This document shows positions 1-5,468 of a stretch of DNA of 5,695 nt, piece by piece. This DNA comes from an uncultured Chloroflexota bacterium (GTDB lineage: Bacteria > Chloroflexota > Anaerolineae > Aggregatilineales > Phototrophicaceae). Made by a program: the position numbers and the translations under genes. Below the pieces are notes generated by a model that was not told the DNA's origin, did not search any database, and worked only from the letters and a program-made list of their open reading frames with translations. Every line of letters starts with the position of its first letter. The first letter of the stretch is position 1. Location: the NCBI GenBank assembly GCA_937942935.1, contig CALDGT010000733.1:1-5695 (forward strand). Direction: 5' to 3'.

Positions 1-12
1 ACACCCTGAGTA

Positions 13-18
13 GAAAGG
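13..18 (+). promoter_or_regulatory. Ribosome-binding site of the DUF1800 gene
   Basis: GAAAGG ends 7 bases before ATG 26. It decides the start in favour of the form that includes the twin-arginine motif and the T run, over the internal ATG at 86. Confidence 0.7.
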
Positions 19-25
19 CAATATC

Positions 26-1519
26 ATGATAGACAGGCGTAGTTTTTTTTTTTTTTTTTTAATAGGCGGGATTTCGGCGCTCAATATGAGCAAGATTGCA
101 CAAACCCTATTCAACGCACCGCATGGCGCATTTTTGCCTAGCACAGTCGGGCGTGACCCAATCACGCATGTGATTAATCGGTTGACATACGGAATCACCC
201 CAAGTCTTTATCAGCATGTTCAAGCGATTGGCGCAACTGCCTTTATCGAAGAACAACTGAATCCTAATTTATCTGATGCGGGCATTGAAGCAAGGCTCGC
301 AGAATTTCCGCTATCTCAAAAGACCAGTGCCGAATTATTTGAACCCTACCGTGAGGAACAAGGTGCTGTCTCGCGGGATTTTTTGGGGACATGGTTCACG
401 TATGGATTTTATAGTGAACGCCAACTGTATCAGCGCATGGTGGAATTTTGGAGTGACCATTTTTATGTCTATCTGCGAAAATTCCTCATCCCAATCCTAA
501 AAATAGATGATGACCGTGCATTGCGACCATTGGCATTTGGCAAATTCCGTGATTTATTGGGCGCAAGCGCAAAAAGCCCTGCCATGTTGTTTTATTTGGA
601 TAATGCGCTCAGTCAAGACCGCGCCCCAAATGAAAATTATGGGCGTGAATTACTGGAATTACACACATTAGGAGTCAATGGCGGTTATACCGAACAAGAT
701 GTCAAAGAAGTTGCACGCGCATTCACAGGTTGGTCTATCCCCCGCCCAGAAGAATTTAGTGGGACAGATTTATTTTTATTCCGCCAACGGGCGCATGATG
801 ATGAAGAAAAAATTGTCTTGGGCAATATCATCCCCGCAGGCGGTGGCATAGAAGATGGTGAGATGGTCTTAGATATTTTGGCGAGCCACCCCTCTACAGC
901 ACGATTTATCAGCAAAAAATTAGCGCGACGGTTTGTGTCGGATAATCCATCTGATGAACTGGTGGAACAATTGGCAACCGTATTCACGGAAACAGGCGGT
1001 GATAGTCATAGTCTGTTGCAAACCATCTTCGCATCAGATGAATTTTGGAATGCGCCGCCCAAATTTAAGCGTCCATACGATTACACACTCAGTTTATTAC
1101 GCGCATTAGATATGCAAATCACCAATCCTGCCAGAGTAATACGGCTATTAAACGGATTGCTTGAAGCACAAGGGCAAATTCCGTTCAATTGGTCAGCACC
1201 AAATGGTTATCCTGATGTGGGTACATATTGGATGAATAATTTATTACCCCGTTGGAATGCCGTTTTGAGCATGGTGAATCCGACACGGTTATATAGCCCT
1301 AATTTTGACGGGATAGGAAAATTGCTCACCGATGCCAATGTGACCAGCATTGAAGGCATTATCTCATTTTGGGGGAATTATCTATTTGGGCGAGAATTGA
1401 CCGATGCAGAAATGACTACCCTATACGATTTTAGCCTCACTATCTCTGGTGATATTGCAGAACGCGCTGTTGCGACCTTCGTCTTATGCCTTGCCTCGCC
1501 CGCATTTCAGTATAAATAG
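26..1519 (+). CDS. DUF1800 family exported protein
   Basis: Member of the DUF1800 family (497 aa, normal family length), whose biochemical role is not established; members are usually exported and encoded next to a DUF1501 gene, as here. Seen in the sequence: a twin-arginine-like start (R4 R5 S F F) followed by a Phe-rich hydrophobic stretch; the family block MVEFWSDHF at residues 138-146; DDDRALRPLAFGKFRDLL at 161-178; PAMLFYLDN at 185-193; the signature NENYGRELLELHTLG at 202-216; and GGYTEQDVKEVARAFTGW at 219-236. ATG 26 is chosen because GAAAGG (13-18) lies 7 bases upstream; the next in-frame ATG (86) has no ribosome-binding site and would lose the export signal. No clear AxA cleavage site follows the hydrophobic part. 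First visible gene of an operon with the DUF1501 gene, 14 bases downstream; its promoter lies outside the window. Odd: codons 6-12 contain a run of 18 T. The family call is firm, the function unknown. Confidence 0.93.
   Translation: MIDRRSFFFFFLIGGISALNMSKIAQTLFNAPHGAFLPSTVGRDPITHVINRLTYGITPSLYQHVQAIGATAFIEEQLNPNLSDAGIEARLAEFPLSQKTSAELFEPYREEQGAVSRDFLGTWFTYGFYSERQLYQRMVEFWSDHFYVYLRKFLIPILKIDDDRALRPLAFGKFRDLLGASAKSPAMLFYLDNALSQDRAPNENYGRELLELHTLGVNGGYTEQDVKEVARAFTGWSIPRPEEFSGTDLFLFRQRAHDDEEKIVLGNIIPAGGGIEDGEMVLDILASHPSTARFISKKLARRFVSDNPSDELVEQLATVFTETGGDSHSLLQTIFASDEFWNAPPKFKRPYDYTLSLLRALDMQITNPARVIRLLNGLLEAQGQIPFNWSAPNGYPDVGTYWMNNLLPRWNAVLSMVNPTRLYSPNFDGIGKLLTDANVTSIEGIISFWGNYLFGRELTDAEMTTLYDFSLTISGDIAERAVATFVLCLASPAFQYK
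43..60 (+). repeat. 18-base poly-T run inside the DUF1800 signal sequence
   Basis: An uninterrupted run of 18 T lies within the start of the DUF1800 gene, covering the last base of Ser6, five TTT Phe codons and the first two bases of Leu12. The present length keeps the frame open. Worked out by hand: one T fewer gives an immediate TAA after 11 residues; one T more shifts into a frame that stops at TAG 139-141; changes of three only add or remove a Phe in the hydrophobic core. Runs this long are prone to replication and transcription slippage, and also to sequencing length errors. Confidence 0.95.
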
Positions 1520-1533
1520 AGGAGATTAACCTC

Positions 1534-2805
1534 ATGAACCAGAAAAAACTCACCCGCAGAGAATTTTTGACACAGAATCGGTTATTGGATAGGGTGGCAT
1601 CGGCGCAAACGACACTCCCCCACTGGATGCCACGCCTCGCATTTGCCCAACCGTATAATAACCCTTCTGGGGATGTGTTGGTGGTTATCTTTTTACGGGG
1701 TGGCGCAGATAGCCTGAATATGATTGTGCCACATGGCGATGAACGCTATTACCAAGTCCGCCCACGTTTGGTGATTCCACGACCCGATGATAATAATCAA
1801 GCCCTCAAAACACTTGACCTTGATGGATTTTTTGGGATTCATCCTGCCCTATCGCCATTGCTACCGATTTTTCAGGGCGGGCAAATCAAAGCCGTTCATG
1901 GCACAGGTTCGCCACACGATACTCGTTCTCATTTTGAGGCAATGGATTTTATGGAACGTGGCACACCAAACGGGTTCACTGTGACGAGTGGTTGGGTGGG
2001 CAGGCATTTAGCGACTATCAATAACGGCAATGAATCACCAGTACGCGGGGTTGGTTGGGGAACAGCGATTCAAAAATCACTCACCAGCGCCCCCTCTACC
2101 ATTGCGATGAAATCTATTGTAGATTATCACCTCAATGGTGATACCCAACAAGCAGAACGCATCATGCAATCATTGATGACCTTATACACCGTTGCAGAAG
2201 CCCCACTGATGGCATCGGCACAAGCCACGCAAGCGGCGATTGATGTCATCCAAAAAGTAGATTATGCCAGTTATATCCCACAAAACGGGGCAGAATATCC
2301 AGAAACCGATTTTGCGCTTGCATTACGCCAAACAGCCGCACTCATCCGCGCACAAGTGGGCTTAGAAGTCGCTTGTGTGGATTTGGGTGGGTGGGATACC
2401 CATAATAATCAAGGCACAACCGAAGGTCAACAAGCACGCCTCATGACCGATTTGGCAAACGGGTTAGCCAGTTTCCATCAAGATTTAGGCGCAGATATAA
2501 ACCGTGTTTCGGTGGTGGTCATGTCTGAATTTGGGCGCAGAGTCGCCGAAAATGCCAATTTGGGGACAGACCACGGACACGGCGGGGCGATGTTGGTAAT
2601 GGGCGGGAATTTTGATTTTTCTGCCCCTGTGCTGGCAAATTGGATTGGGCTAGAACCTGATGTTTTAGACCAAAGTGAAGACTTACCTATCACCATAGAT
2701 TATCGGGACATTTTGGGAGAATTGTTGATGAAGCGGTTGGGAAATACCAATATAAACACCATTTTTCCAGATTATACCATTCAACTCCATAACTTATTCA
2801 AATAA
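1534..2805 (+). CDS. DUF1501 family exported protein
   Basis: Member of the DUF1501 family (423 aa, normal length), which is related to the alkaline phosphatase/sulfatase fold; substrate and reaction are unknown. Seen: a twin-arginine motif TRREFL (residues 7-12) and a signal-like end LAFA (35-38) before Q39; the N-terminal block FLRGGADSLN (53-62); GWDTHNN around 286-292; SEFGRR (331-336); and GTDHGHGGAML (344-354), whose Asp and His residues are the likely metal-binding part by analogy with the fold. ATG 1534 is supported by AGAGGAG (1518-1524), 9 bases upstream and overlapping the stop codon of the DUF1800 gene, so translation of the two is probably coupled. The pair is a recurrent genomic partnership and probably acts outside the cytoplasmic membrane. 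Odd: residues 13-30 between the RR motif and LAFA hold N, R, D and R and lack the usual hydrophobic core. The family call is firm, the function unknown. Confidence 0.93.
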   Translation: MNQKKLTRREFLTQNRLLDRVASAQTTLPHWMPRLAFAQPYNNPSGDVLVVIFLRGGADSLNMIVPHGDERYYQVRPRLVIPRPDDNNQALKTLDLDGFFGIHPALSPLLPIFQGGQIKAVHGTGSPHDTRSHFEAMDFMERGTPNGFTVTSGWVGRHLATINNGNESPVRGVGWGTAIQKSLTSAPSTIAMKSIVDYHLNGDTQQAERIMQSLMTLYTVAEAPLMASAQATQAAIDVIQKVDYASYIPQNGAEYPETDFALALRQTAALIRAQVGLEVACVDLGGWDTHNNQGTTEGQQARLMTDLANGLASFHQDLGADINRVSVVVMSEFGRRVAENANLGTDHGHGGAMLVMGGNFDFSAPVLANWIGLEPDVLDQSEDLPITIDYRDILGELLMKRLGNTNINTIFPDYTIQLHNLFK

Positions 2806-2818
2806 ATGTATTTTGGAC

Positions 2819-2854
2819 AGTGTTAAGGGCGCATATTATGACAACCTTAACACT
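2819..2854 (+). terminator. Hairpin 1 after the DUF1501 gene (probable terminator)
   Basis: AGTGTTAAGG (2819-2828) pairs perfectly with CCTTAACACT (2845-2854) around a 16-base loop, 13 bases after the DUF1501 stop codon. It is followed only by ATTTTG, a short T run, so termination may be partial. With the next hairpin it probably ends the DUF1800-DUF1501 transcript. Confidence 0.5.
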
Positions 2855-2860
2855 ATTTTG

Positions 2861-2885
2861 CCCATAAAACCCCCTGTTTTATGGG
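2861..2885. terminator. Hairpin 2 after the DUF1501 gene (tandem with hairpin 1)
   Basis: CCCATAAAAC (2861-2870) pairs perfectly with GTTTTATGGG (2876-2885) around the loop CCCCT. The following bases TGTTTA form a weak T tract; on the minus strand the stem is followed by CAAAAT, so there is no T tract there. It lies 6 bases after hairpin 1. ACACTA at 2850-2855 could instead pair with TAGTGT at 2890-2895, enclosing this hairpin and opening part of hairpin 1. Confidence 0.5.
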
Positions 2886-2924
2886 TGTTTAGTGTGAATT
2901 TATTCCTAACGAGTCCATAACCTA

Positions 2925-2952
2925 TTGACATGTGCGTCAATGTGCGGATAAT
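2925..2952 (+). promoter_or_regulatory. Sigma70-type promoter with internal repeats
   Basis: TTGACA (2925-2930, a perfect -35 box) is followed after 16 bases by GATAAT (2947-2952, five of six matches to the -10 box). The -35 box is part of an inverted repeat TTGAC/GTCAA (2925-2929 and 2936-2940), and ATGTGCG is repeated directly at 2930-2936 and 2940-2946, one helical turn apart and within the spacer. That placement suits a regulator binding site, which is an inference. Transcription would start near 2959 and run toward the small ORF and perhaps the decarboxylase gene. Confidence 0.5.
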
Positions 2953-2973
2953 TGATAATAGTGGTCAAAAATA

Positions 2974-2992
2974 GCGGGTTTACACTAACCGC
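2974..2992 (+). promoter_or_regulatory. Leader hairpin just before a Shine-Dalgarno sequence
   Basis: GCGGGTT (2974-2980) pairs with AACCGC (2987-2992) with one bulged G and a six-base loop. It would form in the 5' end of a transcript from the 2925-2952 promoter and ends two bases before AAGGAG (2995-3000), a position where it could affect ribosome access. Only the sequence symmetry is seen; a function is inferred. Confidence 0.3.
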
Positions 2993-3015
2993 ACAAGGAG
3001 TTACAACAATTCAAA

Positions 3016-3156
3016 ATGGATACATCTTTTGATGCTGATTGTGACTGTTGCCCTCAAAACGGGACATTATGCCTCGCCCCTGTAATTGATACACACTGGA
3101 ACATCCCCTGTGTTGAAATTACTAGACCACCTATGATGTTATACCAAAAACCGTAA
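3016..3156 (+). CDS. Doubtful small cysteine-rich ORF, 46 aa
   Basis: Unrecognised. ATG to TAA encodes 46 residues with five cysteines (C9, C11, C12, C19, C32; an acidic start with a CDCC cluster). In favour: a good promoter (2925-2952) and AAGGAG (2995-3000) lie upstream. Against: the spacing from AAGGAG to ATG is 15 bases, too long for normal initiation, and there is no in-frame alternative start. The +1 frame of the same DNA reads, from where a start would be expected (3008), N-S-K-W-I-H-L-L-M-L-I-V-T-V-A-L, which resembles a signal anchor but has AAT in place of ATG and stops at 3083-3085. The stretch may therefore be a decayed secreted-protein gene rather than a real cysteine-rich peptide. 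No function can be assigned. Confidence 0.22.
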   Translation: MDTSFDADCDCCPQNGTLCLAPVIDTHWNIPCVEITRPPMMLYQKP

Positions 3157-3259
3157 TACCAACAATCGCCCAAGAAGAAGATGTTTGGGTGTAGAAATGT
3201 CATGATGTGACCTCATCATTAGGGGTGATATGTGACTATATGACTTTATGTTGCTGATT

Positions 3260-3274
3260 CAACGCAAGGCGTTG
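3260..3274 (+). promoter_or_regulatory. Small inverted repeat in the leader of the decarboxylase gene
   Basis: CAACGC (3260-3265) and GCGTTG (3269-3274) form a perfect 6-base stem with an AAG loop, about 58 bases before the preferred GTG start. It could be an operator or an RNA hairpin; GGAG follows at 3276-3279. Only the symmetry is seen. Confidence 0.3.
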
Positions 3275-3282
3275 CGGAGAAG

Positions 3283-3327
3283 ATGGAATCACACATAGTT
3301 GTTTATGTTTTTCTCATTAAAGGATAG
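3283..3327 (+). CDS. Possible 14-residue leader ORF before the decarboxylase gene
   Basis: ATG 3283 to TAG 3327 encodes MESHIVVYVFLIKG. GGAG lies at 3276-3279 but only 3 bases from the ATG, which is short. The stop codon directly follows the AAAGGA ribosome-binding site of the decarboxylase and ends 4 bases before its GTG start, an arrangement that would allow translational coupling. ORFs of this size are common by chance, so this is speculative. Confidence 0.15.
   Translation: MESHIVVYVFLIKG
3319..3324 (+). promoter_or_regulatory. Ribosome-binding site selecting GTG 3332
   Basis: AAAGGA lies 7 bases before GTG 3332. The longer possible starts (TTG 3299, ATG 3305) have no such sequence in front of them, and the extra residues they add (Phe-rich, MFMFFSLK) are not part of the family domain. 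Confidence 0.65.
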
Positions 3328-3331
3328 ATAC

Positions 3332-4840
3332 GTGATAGCAAAATCCACCACCCGTCCAGATGACTCTACCCAAATGGGCGACCAAGACCAAACCCGAATG
3401 CCTTACCTAGAAAGCCTTTTGGCAGAAAAAGAGGCATATCACACTTCTTTTCACATGCCCGGTCATAAAATGAATATGAAGCCCCACCCCATGCTAGAGC
3501 AATATTGGGGCGGGAATTTGCACCCCGCCGATGTGGTGGAAATTAATGGGATTATTGATTATCTTCATTCGCCCAAAGGGGCATTATTAGACGCACAAAA
3601 ACTCGCCGCCAAAGTTTATGGCGCAGACCACACCTTTTTTCTCATCAACGGGTCTACCGTAGGCAATATGGGCGCAATCATGAGCGCCTCACGCGAGGGG
3701 CAAAAAGTGATGATGCCCCGCGCTTGTCATCGGTCTGTTTATGGGGGCGTGGTGTTATCTGGGGCAATGCCTGTTTATATCAAACCCGATTATCACCCCG
3801 AAGTTGGGTCATCATTGGCGGTATCGGTTGAGGCAGTCAAAAAATTATTCGCAGAAAATAGCGATATTGCCGCCGTACATATCACATCGCCCAATTACTA
3901 TGGGATATTATCAGATACCGCAACCATCAGCCAAATCGCGCACGACAATGGTGCGTTGATGCTTGTGGATGAAGCACACGGCTCGCATTTGGCATTTCAT
4001 GAAGGATTACCCAAGTCTGCCACCCAGCTAGGTGCAGATATGGTGATTCAAAGCACCCATAAAACACAAGGTGCGCTCACTCAAGCCTCGATGTTGCATG
4101 TGAATGGTACTCGCGCCAACCTCGCACGGGTGGCACAAGTGATGGGATTGTTGCAATCGTCATCGCCCAATTCACTTTTACTCGCTTCTTTGGATGCGGC
4201 GCGGATGCAAATGGCAACCGAAGGGCATCGCCTTCTCAGTCGTGTGTTGGAATTATCTTATTCTGCGCGTGAGCAAATCAACGCCATTGATGGATTATGG
4301 TGTTATGGAGATGATTTAATCGGCAGTCATGGTATTTTTGATTATGACCCGACTAAATTGGTCATCCGTGTGCGCGATATTGGACAAACTGGCTTTGCCG
4401 TGTCGGATACACTCCGCAAAACATACGGCATTGATGTCGAATTTGCCGATTTACGCCAAATCATCTGCTCAATCACCATTGGCGATGATGACCGCACCAT
4501 CGGCAAACTGATTAACGCCCTGCGCGAAATCGCCAAAACCAAAGGGACAATCGCTCACTCTGAGCCAGAAGTCCCACCACCTGCGGAACTTCCGCATATT
4601 GCTATCAGCCCACGCGAAGCGTATTTCGCCACATCGCGTCCTGTGCCATTGGCACAATCGGTTGGCGAAATCACAGCCGAAAACATCATCCCCTACCCTC
4701 CCGGTATTCCGTTGCTCGTCCCCGGTGAAGTTGTCACCCAAGACTTGCTCGATTATCTGAATTATTTACGGCGGATGGGCAGTGGTGTTGTGGGTGTAGA
4801 AGACAAAACCCTCGCAACATTGCGAGTGGTGACAGCCTAA
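3332..4840 (+). CDS. Orn/Lys/Arg decarboxylase family protein (PLP-dependent, fold type I)
   Basis: Probable amino-acid decarboxylase of the short SpeA/YaaO-like group: it would remove the carboxyl group of arginine, lysine or ornithine to give agmatine, cadaverine or putrescine in the cytoplasm. Residues, counting GTG 3332 as M1 (502 aa, close to the roughly 490 of Bacillus SpeA): SFHMPGHK (39-46), DVVEINGIIDYLHSPKG (67-83), NGSTVGN (106-112), PRACHRSVYGG (129-139), TSPNYYG (185-191), DEAHGSH (213-219, the Asp that would contact the PLP ring nitrogen), and STHKTQGALTQ (241-251), in which K244 is the expected PLP lysine. The C-terminal family domain ends with PYPPGIP (454-460) and PGE (464-466). 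No separate N-terminal wing domain of the large inducible decarboxylases is present. AAAGGA before GTG supports this start; TTG 3299 would add 11 residues. It sits alone between a regulatory-looking leader and a terminator. Substrate cannot be read from the sequence, so no gene symbol is given. Confidence 0.92.
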   Translation: MIAKSTTRPDDSTQMGDQDQTRMPYLESLLAEKEAYHTSFHMPGHKMNMKPHPMLEQYWGGNLHPADVVEINGIIDYLHSPKGALLDAQKLAAKVYGADHTFFLINGSTVGNMGAIMSASREGQKVMMPRACHRSVYGGVVLSGAMPVYIKPDYHPEVGSSLAVSVEAVKKLFAENSDIAAVHITSPNYYGILSDTATISQIAHDNGALMLVDEAHGSHLAFHEGLPKSATQLGADMVIQSTHKTQGALTQASMLHVNGTRANLARVAQVMGLLQSSSPNSLLLASLDAARMQMATEGHRLLSRVLELSYSAREQINAIDGLWCYGDDLIGSHGIFDYDPTKLVIRVRDIGQTGFAVSDTLRKTYGIDVEFADLRQIICSITIGDDDRTIGKLINALREIAKTKGTIAHSEPEVPPPAELPHIAISPREAYFATSRPVPLAQSVGEITAENIIPYPPGIPLLVPGEVVTQDLLDYLNYLRRMGSGVVGVEDKTLATLRVVTA

Positions 4841-4848
4841 ATCATTGG

Positions 4849-4879
4849 CGGATGACTTTAGGGCATCCGATACTTTTTT
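4849..4879 (+). terminator. Rho-independent terminator after the decarboxylase gene
   Basis: CGGATG (4849-4854) pairs with CATCCG (4864-4869) around a nine-base loop and is followed by ATAC and six T (4874-4879). It starts 8 bases after the stop codon and separates the decarboxylase from the SET gene. Confidence 0.65.
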
Positions 4880-4930
4880 ATGAAATTTTCGTACATATAA
4901 AAATCAACAGTCGAGAAAGGACTAACTAGA

Positions 4931-5404
4931 ATGTCGAATCGTTTTTACCCAGATGCAATGCCAACCTATGAATATGAACCCACCAAAGAAAAATTCGCCA
5001 TCAATTTTGTAGATGATGGTGTTGGGCAAGGTGTGGTGACACTTGTGCCATTCAAAAAGGGTGATATTATCTTCCGTTTCACCGGATTTTTCTCCGCAGA
5101 AATCACCCAATTCACCTTGCGCGTGAATGACAATCTGCATTTGCATGACCCCTTCTTCATGGGCAAAGTGTTGCACTCCTGCGACCCCAACGCCAGTGTA
5201 GATATGCAAACCCGCACCTTCACCGCCACCAAAGATATTGAACCGGGTGAATTTGTGACAATGGATTATGCCCAAACCGAAGAACGCCTCTTTAAGCCAT
5301 TCTATTGCTCTTGTGGGTCTGCGAATTGTCGTGGATATGTCACAGGTTATGGTGAATTAGAATTGGTTGGTCACAAAAATGGCAAAGCCAATCACGGTGG
5401 CTGA
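4931..5404 (+). CDS. SET-domain protein with post-SET zinc cluster (probable lysine methyltransferase)
   Basis: A 157-residue stand-alone SET protein, probably a cytoplasmic S-adenosylmethionine-dependent methyltransferase acting on lysines of a protein that the sequence does not reveal. Seen: the SET start DGVGQGVVTLVPFKKGDIIFRF (29-50), with GxG for cofactor binding; the pseudoknot motif HSCDPN (82-87); IEPGEFVTMDY (103-113), with Y113 as the expected catalytic tyrosine; and a post-SET segment CSCGSANCRG (126-135). C84, C126, C128 and C133 match the four cysteines that hold one zinc ion in eukaryotic SET/post-SET enzymes. Odd: the residue before HSCDPN is Leu (L81), where eukaryotic enzymes have Asn. 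ATG 4931 has AAAGGA (4916-4921) 9 bases upstream. A TATAAA box (4896-4901) may be the -10 of its own promoter, but no good -35 was found. It lies between two terminators, so it is probably a single-gene unit. Confidence 0.88.
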   Translation: MSNRFYPDAMPTYEYEPTKEKFAINFVDDGVGQGVVTLVPFKKGDIIFRFTGFFSAEITQFTLRVNDNLHLHDPFFMGKVLHSCDPNASVDMQTRTFTATKDIEPGEFVTMDYAQTEERLFKPFYCSCGSANCRGYVTGYGELELVGHKNGKANHGG

Positions 5405-5433
5405 CTCGCAACAGCGAATGATGAAGATACACC

Positions 5434-5462
5434 AAAACGCCCATAAGTATGGGCGTTTTTTT
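5434..5462 (+). terminator. Strong rho-independent terminator after the SET gene
   Basis: AAAACGCCCATA (5434-5445) and TATGGGCGTTTT (5448-5459) are perfect inverted repeats (in practice a stem of about 10 bases with a small loop) followed by a run of T to 5462. It lies 30 bases after the SET stop. It stands between convergent genes; on the minus strand the stem ends in four T, so it may also terminate the PH-domain gene, which stops at 5469. Confidence 0.88.
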
Positions 5463-5468
5463 ATGAGA

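Larger units (their letters stand above)
2886..3298. other. Intergenic region without a confident gene
   Basis: No protein I recognise and no RNA gene I can identify by eye. It contains a promoter-like sequence (2925-2952), an imperfect leader hairpin (2974-2992), a strong Shine-Dalgarno sequence (2995-3000), a doubtful 46-codon ORF (3016-3156), and two small inverted repeats: ATGATG/CATCAT at 3202-3219, and CAACGC/GCGTTG at 3260-3274. The heptamer ATGTGAC occurs at 3205-3211 and again at 3230-3236. A convincing -35/-10 pair directly in front of the decarboxylase gene was not found. Confidence 0.6.

Noticed and set aside
1..25. Possible end of an upstream gene (TAG at 11-13)
   Set aside because: Only a few codons are visible and any frame offers a stop by chance; no product can be supported.
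685..987. 100-residue open frame on the minus strand within the DUF1800 gene
   Set aside because: It is Ser-rich and without motifs, and overlaps the conserved GGYTEQDVKEVARAFTGW block on the other strand; judged a shadow.
3207..3255. Promoter directly before the decarboxylase gene (GTGACC with TATATG or TTTATG boxes)
   Set aside because: No pair of boxes has both acceptable matches and 16-18 base spacing.
2886..3298. tRNA, CRISPR repeats, insertion-sequence ends or a known riboswitch in the large gap
   Set aside because: No cloverleaf-like arms, no regularly spaced repeats of 20 or more bases, no terminal inverted repeats with target duplications, and no riboswitch core I recognise; a covariance-model search would be decisive.
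4469..4741. 90-residue open frame on the minus strand within the decarboxylase gene
   Set aside because: It is antisense to the conserved C-terminal domain including PYPPGIP and has no motif of its own.
4922..5275. 117-residue open frame on the minus strand opposite the SET gene
   Set aside because: It lies almost wholly antisense to a gene with clear family motifs, shows no recognisable domain and has low-complexity Gly/His-rich content typical of a complementary-strand shadow.
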